Source of the DNA: an uncultured Oribacterium sp.
Lineage (GTDB): Bacteria > Bacillota > Clostridia > Lachnospirales > Lachnospiraceae
NCBI GenBank assembly: GCA_902485915.1
Contig: CABTMH010000037.1
Location: 1 to 14,493, forward strand
Length of the DNA stretch: 14,493 bases
Direction: 5' to 3'
This document shows positions 7,691 through 13,020 of this stretch, piece by piece. Within the stretch, counting starts at the first letter, position 1. Each line of letters begins with the position of its first letter. Made by a program: the position numbers and the translations under genes. The notes below the pieces were generated by a model that was not told the DNA's origin, ran no database searches, and worked only from the letters and a program-made list of their open reading frames with translations.

Positions 7691-7770
7691 ACTCGACATG
7701 AAGCCTATCTTTAAGAATGTACTCAGAATAGATGCTTTGTGATAAAATATAGATGAAAGGATGTGAGTTT

Positions 7771-7995
7771 ATGGCAAAGCAGGAAAAGAATCTACTAGAT
7801 TATATTGTCGTTTGTATCAGCGAGTTTGCAAGCCGTCACCAGATAAATATGCAGGATGCCTATATCTATCTTAGAAATAATAAGGGCATTGAGTTTATTA
7901 AAGAATTTTATGATGTAGAACACACCCTCTCGTTTGACGATGTCATGGATGATCTCACATTGATCTGTCAAAAGAATGGAGGTGTCCTTAGATGA
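7771..7995 (+). CDS. DUF3791-like small protein, candidate antitoxin of the cassette
   Basis: A 74-residue acidic, soluble protein of the DUF3791 type, recognised from the pattern LLDYIVVCISEFA and FYDVEHTLSFDDVMDDL. The ATG at 7771 is chosen over the ATG at 7753 because AAAGGA (7756-7761) gives a proper 9-base spacing for the inner start and nothing precedes the outer one. Its TGA overlaps the ATG of the next gene by 4 bases (ATGA), a sign of translational coupling. DUF3791 genes are often next to DUF3990 genes; an antitoxin or partner role is inference from this order and size. AT content is visibly above that of the flanking genes. Confidence 0.8.
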   Translation: MAKQEKNLLDYIVVCISEFASRHQINMQDAYIYLRNNKGIEFIKEFYDVEHTLSFDDVMDDLTLICQKNGGVLR

Positions 7996-8525
7996 TTCTT
8001 TATCATGGCTCGAATGTTGAGATTGAAGAAATTGATTTAAAGAAGTGTCAACCATATAAAGATTTTGGCAGAGGATTCTATACAACACTTTTGGAAGAAC
8101 AGGCATGGAGAATGGCTCAAAGGCGTACTAGAATTGCGGGTGGAAAGCCTACCGTAACTGTTTTTGAGATTCCTGACGATTTACTGGAAAAGGCTGATTT
8201 GAAATGTAGGAAGTTTGAAGATGATCCTACAATAGAATGGGCAGTGTTTATTCGCAACAACAGAGACAAAGCATTTGAGGACATTAAAAGCCCAGAATGC
8301 AATACTGACTGTAAATATGATGTTGTGGTAGGACCAGTGGCAGATGATACGGTTGGATTGTTGATTCGTCAATTTTCCAAAGGGACAATTAATGCGGAGT
8401 ATATGAAGCAACAGTTTGATTTTGGAAAGCTCACGAATCAATATACTTTCCATACGGAAAAGGCATTAAAATATTTGAAGAAAGTAGGTGTATCATATGA
8501 CAGCGGGACAACAAGAAATGATTGA
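7992..8525 (+). CDS. DUF3990-like protein, probable ADP-ribosyltransferase-fold toxin
   Basis: A 177-residue soluble protein. The family pattern is clear: LYHGSNVEIEEIDL at the N-terminus, DFGRGFYTTLLEEQAWRMA near residue 25, IEWAVFIRNNR in the middle, and YDVVVGPVADD followed by LIRQFSKG. My recollection is that Pfam places DUF3990 in the ADP-ribosyl clan. The N-terminal YHGS and the FYTT would correspond to the His and Tyr of an H-Y-[EDQ] type NAD site; the third residue may be the Gln of LIRQFSKG, which I could not confirm. It is coupled upstream to the DUF3791 gene, and its end overlaps the third gene by 29 bases. A toxin or effector modifying host targets is inference. AT-rich like its neighbours. 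Confidence 0.82.
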   Translation: MILYHGSNVEIEEIDLKKCQPYKDFGRGFYTTLLEEQAWRMAQRRTRIAGGKPTVTVFEIPDDLLEKADLKCRKFEDDPTIEWAVFIRNNRDKAFEDIKSPECNTDCKYDVVVGPVADDTVGLLIRQFSKGTINAEYMKQQFDFGKLTNQYTFHTEKALKYLKKVGVSYDSGTTRND

Positions 8526-8721
8526 GTACACCACTCAGGATATTATCGAATTCTTAATGAATGATAATCATATTTCTATGGATGAAGCGATGAATAAGCT
8601 TTACACATCGAAAACTTTTGAAAAGTTACAGGATGTGGAAACGGGACTTTATCTCGAAGGTTCCAGCTATGTATATGAAATACTGAAAAAGGAACAAGAG
8701 AAGCAGTTTGTGTTTGCCTAA
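8497..8721 (+). CDS. Unknown small protein, third gene of the DUF3990 cassette
   Basis: A 74-residue acidic helical protein that I cannot place in a named family. Visible pattern: TTQDIIEFLMNDNHISMDEA, LYTSKTFEKLQD and ETGLYLEGSSYVYEILKKE. It could be a second antitoxin or regulator; small proteins with this kind of pattern do sit beside DUF3990 genes, by memory only. The ATG at 8497 has AGGTG 6 bases upstream; an in-frame GTG at 8488 is within that site and less likely. It overlaps the DUF3990 gene by 29 bases, so it must be translated from the same message. Confidence 0.75.
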   Translation: MTAGQQEMIEYTTQDIIEFLMNDNHISMDEAMNKLYTSKTFEKLQDVETGLYLEGSSYVYEILKKEQEKQFVFA

Positions 8722-8747
8722 GAGGTGGAAATGAATGTGCAAGAGAA

Positions 8748-8824
8748 GTTACTGTTCACACGTGTACCAACACGGCCCCCTGCCTGGATTCAGTTGACGA
8801 GTGAACAGTAACGCCGGGTCGCTG
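8748..8824 (+). repeat. Palindromic interspersed repeat, copy 2
   Basis: GTTACTGTTCAC (8748-8759) and GTGAACAGTAAC (8801-8812) form a perfect 12-bp terminal inverted repeat, and the shared flank CGGGTCGCTG ends at 8824. It is 65 bp between repeat ends, against 80 in copy 1, and lies in the same orientation. The two copies flank the three-gene cassette. A 26-codon frame from ATG 8731 runs into this copy and stops in its right arm. Confidence 0.85.
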
Positions 8825-8866
8825 CCTTTTGTGGACTGTGAGAATCCTTTTGTGGACTGTGAGAAT
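8825..8866 (+). repeat. Perfect 21-bp tandem duplication
   Basis: Two identical 21-bp units (8825-8845 and 8846-8866), beginning CCTTTTGTGG and ending TGAGAAT. They lie immediately after repeat copy 2 and just upstream of the tRNA promoter. The exact identity suggests recent slippage. Confidence 0.9.
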
Positions 8867-8871
8867 TCTGC

Positions 8872-8900
8872 TTTACATTTGGCGGGCGACGTGCTATATT
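8872..8900 (+). promoter_or_regulatory. Promoter of tRNA-Thr
   Basis: TTTACA (8872-8877), a 17-bp spacer and TATATT (8895-8900). Initiation would fall near 8907, about 16 bases before the mature tRNA 5' end. Confidence 0.75.
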
Positions 8901-8922
8901 GTAATGGCGTTTTGAGGCGCAT

Positions 8923-8995
8923 GCTACTGTAGCACAGTCGGTAGTGCATCTGATTCGTAATCAGAAGGTCACCGGTTCGAGTCCGGTCAGTAGCT
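8923..8995 (+). tRNA. tRNA-Thr (anticodon CGU)
   Basis: Full cloverleaf by eye. The acceptor stem is GCTACTG (8923-8929) with CAGTAGC (8988-8994). The D stem is GCAC/GTGC. The anticodon stem TCTGA/TCAGA holds loop TTCGTAA with CGT at 8956-8958. The T stem is ACCGG/CCGGT around TTCGAGT. The discriminator is T at 8995; no CCA is encoded. CGU reads ACG codons, a threonine identity. The cassette ends about 100 bp upstream. Confidence 0.95.
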
Positions 8996-9076
8996 TGATA
9001 TTCTCTTGTGACAGCAGTGTCAATCTGAAATAGAGTGGCTACCGTTAAATCGTAAAGCGAATATTACCGAAGACAG

Positions 9077-9114
9077 AGTCCTGGTTTCAGATGCGAGAAA
9101 CCAGGACTTTTTTT
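9077..9114 (+). terminator. Rho-independent terminator with possible competing antiterminator
   Basis: AGTCCTGGTTTC (9077-9088) pairs perfectly with GAAACCAGGACT (9097-9108), followed by a T-run to 9114. It lies 81 bases after the tRNA, further than usual for a simple tRNA terminator. ATCTGAAA (9023-9030) is complementary to TTTCAGAT (9085-9092), which includes part of the left stem, so the two pairings exclude each other. Confidence 0.85.
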
Positions 9115-9123
9115 GTAACACAG

Positions 9124-9274
9124 CTGACGGATGCGTCGGCAGCCGAGCAGGGTGCACATGCCATCTGCAAAGGCTGCCAGAGTGCATCTGACGTGCGAAA
9201 ACGTCGGCAGCCGGTCAGGGTGCACATGCATCTGCAATGGTTGCCAGAGTGCATCTGACGTGCGAAAACGTCAG
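9124..9274 (+). repeat. Tandem structured repeat in the NlpC/P60 gene leader
   Basis: Two copies of a 67-68 bp unit (9134-9201 and 9202-9268) and the start of a third. Each unit holds GGCAGCC (9138-9144, 9206-9212) paired with GGCTGCC (9172-9178) or GGTTGCC (9239-9245, one G-T wobble). Between units lie hairpins of the form CTGACG...CGTC at 9124-9139, 9188-9207 and 9255-9274. No promoter or known riboswitch consensus was recognised here; the 230 bases from the terminator to the gene otherwise look empty. Confidence 0.8.
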
Positions 9275-9324
9275 CAGGCAGAGACAGGACTACCCTTAGG
9301 GGCGTCTATTCAAAGGAGATTCCA

Positions 9325-10146
9325 GTGAAAAAACTAATGAGTGCAGCCATAGCGACCGCGGCTCTGACCATCACAGCGACGATGACAGCATTGGCCGGAA
9401 GCTGGGGACAGCAGAACGGTTCGTGGGTGTATCTGAACGACGCCGGACAGCTTCAGACGGGCTGGGCGTGGATCGATGGCAACCAGGACGGCATCGCCGA
9501 GTCGTATTATTTCGATCTGAATGGATGCTTATCGACCGATACGACGACACCGGATGGCTATACTGTGAATTCGGATGGTGCCTGGGTACAGGATGGAAGC
9601 GTTCAGACAAAGGTGATTCCGCTTTCGGATCCGAATGCGCTGGGCCGTCTCGGTACGGTGGCGGGCAGCTCGGATATGTCGTCGGACAGCTATCTGGTAG
9701 CGGGCAGTGCATACGAGAATGGCAAGAATTATATGCATTCGGAGGAATCACTGCAGCAAGTCACTGGTCGTAAGGATATCGTGAACTTCGCGCGCCAGTA
9801 TGTCGGTGCAGGCAAGCTCCGCTATGGCGCCGGTACGAATCTGAACGGTGGTCCGGTGGACTGCTCTGGTTTCGTGCTCGCAGTCTTCCGTCAGTTCGGC
9901 ATTTCGCTTCCGAGAACCTCCGCCGAGCAGTGCGCAGCTGCTCCGCGCTATGTTTCCGAGGCAGAGATGCTTCCAGGCGATCTGATTTTCTATGGTAACG
10001 GTGGTCGCGTGAACCATGTCGCCATCTATACCGGCGAGAACTCCATCGTCCATGCGACGAACAGCTCCCGTGGCTGGGTCTTCGAGGACAGCGGCTCTTC
10101 CGCGGTGCACTACGCGCCGATCATCGCCATCGGGCGCTACTGGTGA
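9325..10146 (+). CDS. Secreted NlpC/P60 peptidoglycan endopeptidase with cell-wall-binding repeats
   Basis: Cell-wall hydrolase, expected to cut peptide stems of peptidoglycan. The start is the GTG at 9325, with AAAGGAGA (9312-9319) at good distance. The 273-residue protein has a KK-led signal peptide (to about residue 24, TALAGS). Next come choline/glucan-binding type repeats (SWGQQNGSWVYLNDAGQL and YYFDLNG) near 26-75 and a linker. The C-terminal NlpC/P60 domain (near 145-273) has catalytic Cys180 (VDCSGFV), His231 (VNHVAIY) and a third polar residue, His243 (VHATN). The catalytic set is complete. A zinc-ribbon gene follows after 8 bp on the same strand. Confidence 0.92.
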   Translation: MKKLMSAAIATAALTITATMTALAGSWGQQNGSWVYLNDAGQLQTGWAWIDGNQDGIAESYYFDLNGCLSTDTTTPDGYTVNSDGAWVQDGSVQTKVIPLSDPNALGRLGTVAGSSDMSSDSYLVAGSAYENGKNYMHSEESLQQVTGRKDIVNFARQYVGAGKLRYGAGTNLNGGPVDCSGFVLAVFRQFGISLPRTSAEQCAAAPRYVSEAEMLPGDLIFYGNGGRVNHVAIYTGENSIVHATNSSRGWVFEDSGSSAVHYAPIIAIGRYW

Positions 10147-10154
10147 GGTAGACC

Positions 10155-10721
10155 ATGTTTTTCTTCTTTGGAATCATGAATGATCAGAAGGATCTCGATT
10201 ATCATCAGCCGATGACCTGCGATGTGTGCGGGCGCATGGGGCAGTACCAGGTGTTCGTGACGTATATGGTACTGTCGGTTTTCTTCATTCCGATTTTCAA
10301 GTGGGGGCGTACGTACTATGTGCGCACGAGCTGCTGCGGCTCGCTGTATCAGCTTCGCCCAGAGGTCGGCCACGCGATCGAGCGTGGGGAGAACGTTACG
10401 ATACAGCAGACGGACCTCTACCTCGAGCAGCGTGGGCAGGCCGGCGCGCAGCATCGCTCGTCTGGCCAGCATGGTCAGGCCAATGCTGGTGCATGGCAGT
10501 CATATGGCGCTGATCAGTCGTACTGGCAGGCTGGCGCGCAGAACGGCGCAGCGTGTGGGCAGAGTACGGCGGGGGCTTCGGCAGGAAGTACGCAGCAGCG
10601 GCTCCTGGAGCAGCAGGGCAAGTGGACGAAGGTCTGCTACAACTGTGGCTACACCACTACGGAAGACTTCGAGTATTGCCCGAAGTGCGGGAAAAAGTTC
10701 GAGTATACAGAACAGAAGTGA
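10155..10721 (+). CDS. Zinc-ribbon protein with two Cys-rich ends
   Basis: A 188-residue protein. The N-terminus FFFFGIM and C23xxC26 (TCDVCG), followed by a hydrophobic stretch FVTYMVLSVFFIPIF and SCCGSLY, resemble the zinc_ribbon_15 type. Residues 90-150 are a Gln/Gly/Ala-rich low-complexity tract. The C-terminus has a second ribbon, CYNCG...CPKCG. Four-Cys sets at both ends suggest two zinc sites. Function is unknown; the hydrophobic segment may be buried or a membrane contact. The ATG at 10155 is 8 bp after the hydrolase stop with GAGGTAG upstream, so it is probably in the same operon. Its stop codon falls in the first unit of the 39-bp array. Confidence 0.8.
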   Translation: MFFFFGIMNDQKDLDYHQPMTCDVCGRMGQYQVFVTYMVLSVFFIPIFKWGRTYYVRTSCCGSLYQLRPEVGHAIERGENVTIQQTDLYLEQRGQAGAQHRSSGQHGQANAGAWQSYGADQSYWQAGAQNGAACGQSTAGASAGSTQQRLLEQQGKWTKVCYNCGYTTTEDFEYCPKCGKKFEYTEQK

Positions 10722-10874
10722 TATCGTGGGTAGAAGCTCGGATATGAAGGGCAGGAGAGACATCGCTGGTAGAAGCTCGAGGAAGAAGCGCAGGAGAGAC
10801 ATCGCTGGTAGAAGCTCGAGGATGGAGCGCAGAGTGATATCGTGCGTAGAAATCAGAGTATAAAGGACAGGAGT
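10720..10874 (+). repeat. 39-bp tandem array, four units
   Basis: Units at 10720-10758, 10759-10797, 10798-10835 and 10836-10874, the first three containing GGTAGAAGCTCG and most ending in CAGGAG. Units 2 and 3 are nearly identical and the outer ones are diverged. Each unit carries an AGGAG-like core; that of the last unit is the ribosome-binding site for the next gene. The array runs from the zinc-ribbon stop to the small gene start. Confidence 0.85.
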
Positions 10875-10881
10875 GAGCATT

Positions 10882-10992
10882 ATGGGTAAAGTGGTTCTGG
10901 CCATCGTTTTTATCATCATCTGTCTAAGTGTCATGATCGGCATTCCGGTCTATCTGTACACGAAATATAAGAAACTGCAGCAGAAGAAATGA
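10882..10992 (+). CDS. Small single-pass membrane protein, 36 residues
   Basis: MGKVVLAIVFIIICLSVMIG followed by IPVYLYTKYKKLQQKK. One hydrophobic segment (residues 4-26) is followed by a basic tail, so an N-out or N-in peptide with the Lys-rich end in the cytoplasm is expected. Start ATG 10882 has AGGAGT (10869-10874) 7 bases upstream, supplied by the last repeat unit. A terminator lies 33 bp after the stop, which supports a real end of transcription unit. Function is unknown; it may be the last gene of the hydrolase/zinc-ribbon group. Confidence 0.65.
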   Translation: MGKVVLAIVFIIICLSVMIGIPVYLYTKYKKLQQKK

Positions 10993-11024
10993 GAGCTAGA
11001 CATATCGGAATCAGTCAGTGGAAG

Positions 11025-11050
11025 ACCATCGCAGACGCGGTGGTTTTTTT
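11025..11050 (+). terminator. Rho-independent terminator after the small membrane gene
   Basis: ACCATCGC (11025-11032) pairs with GCGGTGGT (11037-11044, one G-T wobble) around AGAC, followed by seven T (11044-11050). It closes the 9325-10992 gene group. Confidence 0.85.
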
Positions 11051-11080
11051 GTGGGCATAAAAGAAACGAGTCAGCCGTTG

Positions 11081-11089
11081 TGGTATAAT
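11081..11089 (+). promoter_or_regulatory. Extended -10 promoter of citF
   Basis: TGGTATAAT: a consensus TATAAT (11084-11089) with a TGn extension. The -35 region near 11061-11066 (AAGAAA) is poor, which an extended -10 can compensate. The expected start is near 11096, giving a leader of about 35 nt with AGGGGGA ahead of the ATG at 11131. Confidence 0.7.
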
Positions 11090-11130
11090 AAGGACAAAAA
11101 CACAAAACCACATTACAGGGGGACACAGTT

Positions 11131-12702
11131 ATGCTCAATGCAGTAGGCCGGGACATCCCGGACGAGATTCTGAAGCGCTATGGGAAGGAGCCGTTTCGGG
11201 GCAGCAGCTACCGGGATGACAAACCATATACGAAGGCGGCGCCGACGGTGCGCGGCATGGTCGATCCACGGAGAAGTAAGATGGTCGGCAGTATCCGCGA
11301 GGCGCTCGAGAAGTGCGGCGCGCGGGACGGCATGGTCTTTTCCTTCCATCATCACTTCCGCGATGGTGACCACATCGTCAACATGGTGCTCGAGGCCGCA
11401 CAGGAGATGGGCCTCCGCGACCTCACGATCTGTGCGTCGTCGCTCGGCAAGTCGCACAGCCGCGTCGCAGAGATGATCGAAGAAGGCACCGTCATCGGCA
11501 TCCAGACTTCCGGCATCCGTGACCGCATCGGCGAGGACGTATCCTTCGGCAGGCTCACGACGCCGGCGATCATCCGAAGCCACGGCGGCCGCGTGCGTGC
11601 CATCGAAGAAGGAGACGTCCACATCGACATCGCATTTATCGGTGCGCCGACCGCAGACGAGTATGGTAACCTCCGCGGCGTCGGCGGCAAGAGTGACTGC
11701 GGCGTGCTGTCCTACAGCGTCGTGGATTCCCGCTACGCCGACCACGTCGTCGCCATCACCGACACCATGGTGCCGTTCCCGAACTTCCCGCCATCCATCC
11801 CGATGGTCGACGTCGATTATGTCTGCGTCGTCGACGAAATCGGCGACCCGGCGAAGATCGCGAGCAACGTCATCCGCATGACGCAGGACGTCCGCGAGCT
11901 GAAGATGGCCGAAGACTGCGCACGCGTCATGGCCGCGACCCCGTACTTCCGCGACGGATTTTCCTTCCAGACCGGTGGCGGTGGCGCATCCCTCGCCGCG
12001 ACCCGCTTCCTCGAGCCGTTCCTCGCCGAGCGCCAGATCCAGATGAGCTTCGCCATCGGCGGCATCACGAAGCCACTCGTCGACCTCCTGCATAAGGGAT
12101 ACATCCGCACAATCGTCGATGCTCAATGCTTCGATCAGACGGCCATCCAGTCGATCCGAGAGGACCCGCAGCACTACGAAATCTCGACCTCCGAGTACGC
12201 GAACCCGCTGAATAAGGGTGCCTTCGTCAACAAGCTCGACTTCGTCATCCTCGGCGCGCTCGAGATCGACACCGACTTCAACGTGAACGTCACCACCGGT
12301 TCCGACGGCGTGCTCCGCGGCGCCCCAGGAGGACACCCGGACACAGCAGCCGGATGCCAATGCTCCATCATCGTGGCACCCCTGATCCGTGGTCGTATCC
12401 CGACCGTCGTAGATCGCGTCGTGACCTGCGTTACCCCAGGTGAGAACATCGATGTCCTCGTCACCGACTATGGCATCGCCGTGAACCCGCGCCGGAAGGA
12501 CCTCCTCCAGTGCCTCCGTGATGCGAAGCTCCCACTCATCACCATCGAAGCGCTTCGTGACATCGCGTACAGCATCGTCGGCCGCCCGGACCCGATCGAG
12601 TTCCATGACGACGTCGTCGGCATCATCGAAGCCCGCGACGGCAGCATCATCGACGTCGTTCGCCGCGTCGAACCGCAGAAGCCACTGCACTGGATCGTTT
12701 GA
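11131..12702 (+). CDS. citF: Citrate lyase alpha subunit (citrate CoA-/ACP-transferase)
   Basis: Alpha subunit of citrate lyase; it transfers citrate onto the acyl-carrier subunit, and the beta subunit then cleaves it to acetyl-carrier and oxaloacetate. The 523-residue length matches CitF (about 510-520). Recognisable stretches: NAVGRDIPDEI near the N-terminus, FSFHHHFRDGD, IGAPTADEYGNLRGVGGKSDCG, FQTGGGGASLAATRF, and a C-terminal GGHPDTAAGCQCSIIVAPLI with VTDYGIAVNPRR. The start ATG at 11131 follows CAGGGGGA and an extended -10 promoter. Unusually, neither the carrier (citD), beta subunit (citE), ligase (citC) nor citX/citG genes are present on either side, so it depends on genes elsewhere or is an orphan. 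Strong C/G-ending codon bias makes a long open frame on the opposite strand, which I treat as a shadow. Confidence 0.93.
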   Translation: MLNAVGRDIPDEILKRYGKEPFRGSSYRDDKPYTKAAPTVRGMVDPRRSKMVGSIREALEKCGARDGMVFSFHHHFRDGDHIVNMVLEAAQEMGLRDLTICASSLGKSHSRVAEMIEEGTVIGIQTSGIRDRIGEDVSFGRLTTPAIIRSHGGRVRAIEEGDVHIDIAFIGAPTADEYGNLRGVGGKSDCGVLSYSVVDSRYADHVVAITDTMVPFPNFPPSIPMVDVDYVCVVDEIGDPAKIASNVIRMTQDVRELKMAEDCARVMAATPYFRDGFSFQTGGGGASLAATRFLEPFLAERQIQMSFAIGGITKPLVDLLHKGYIRTIVDAQCFDQTAIQSIREDPQHYEISTSEYANPLNKGAFVNKLDFVILGALEIDTDFNVNVTTGSDGVLRGAPGGHPDTAAGCQCSIIVAPLIRGRIPTVVDRVVTCVTPGENIDVLVTDYGIAVNPRRKDLLQCLRDAKLPLITIEALRDIAYSIVGRPDPIEFHDDVVGIIEARDGSIIDVVRRVEPQKPLHWIV

Positions 12703-12795
12703 TGTGGCCACATGAGCAGATAAAGATGCGTAGGACCCTTAGCTGATACACAGTACTCCGAGACCGGTGAGTTTATAAACGGAACAGTATACTGT
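12702..12795. other. Cluster of perfect palindromes downstream of citF
   Basis: ATGTGGCCACAT (12702-12713) overlaps the last base of the stop. GTTTATAAAC (12771-12780) and ACAGTATACTGT (12784-12795) lie three bases apart. None is a hairpin terminator, as they lack loops and T-runs. They could be protein-binding sites or chance. I see no gene in 12703-12830. Confidence 0.4.
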
Positions 12796-12820
12796 GGTGA
12801 ATAGAAGAGCAGAAAAAGCA

Positions 12821-12830
12821 GCCCGACGGG
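12821..12830. repeat. Predicted left copy of IS target-site duplication
   Basis: GCCCGACGGG abuts the left IS end. The three bases after the right end are GCC, matching its first bases, and the window then stops. Ten bp is within the range known for IS4-family target duplications. Only three of ten bases can be checked here. Confidence 0.4.
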
Positions 12831-12860
12831 CAATGTCATTAAGTTAAGATGACAAAAGAA

Positions 12861-12898
12861 AGATCTCTATACCAGAAATGGTATAGGGGTCTTTTTTT
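12861..12898 (+). terminator. Terminator inside the IS left end
   Basis: GATCTCTATACC (12862-12873) pairs with GGTATAGGGGTC (12880-12891) with two wobbles around AGAAAT, followed by a run of T to 12898. It would block outside transcription, including citF readthrough, from reaching the transposase gene. Confidence 0.8.
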
Positions 12899-12935
12899 AC
12901 GGCAAAAAACGCTTGACACAAGCGACAGAATGTGC

Positions 12936-12980
12936 GGCCGCTTTCGCTACTGATCGAATAGAGAGGTAGCGAAAGCGGCC
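12936..12980 (+). promoter_or_regulatory. 15-bp perfect hairpin and RBS-masking stem upstream of transposase
   Basis: GGCCGCTTTCGCTAC (12936-12950) and GTAGCGAAAGCGGCC (12966-12980) are perfect complements around a 15-nt loop. It is followed by CTTGTAATTA (12981-12990), which can pair with the TTAATTGCAAG that leads into the Shine-Dalgarno. Such fold-back structures limit transposase translation from readthrough RNA in IS10/IS50; the same role here is inferred. Confidence 0.65.
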
Positions 12981-13020
12981 CTTGTAATTAGCAAAGAGTT
13001 AATTGCAAGGAGGTGCTTAC

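Noticed and set aside
7699..7743. 14-codon frame starting ATGAAGCCTATC before the cassette
   Set aside because: No Shine-Dalgarno, too short, and no homology known; likely chance.
7743..7748. TAAAAT as a firm cassette promoter
   Set aside because: No acceptable -35 box at 16-18 bp (TACTCA); too weak to list as a feature, although the cassette must have a promoter nearby.
8996..9076. Known riboswitch (c-di-GMP, c-di-AMP/ydaO, T-box) between tRNA and terminator
   Set aside because: None of the core consensus motifs of these classes could be found by eye; kept only as a possible attenuator.
9115..9324. CRISPR array
   Set aside because: Two copies of a 67-bp unit with no spacers of constant size and no cas genes; structure fits a duplicated leader.
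11113..12711. Long minus-strand open frame (532 codons) across citF
   Set aside because: Composition is Asp/Val/Arg-rich without any domain; it results from GC-biased codons in citF, which is clearly recognised on the plus strand.
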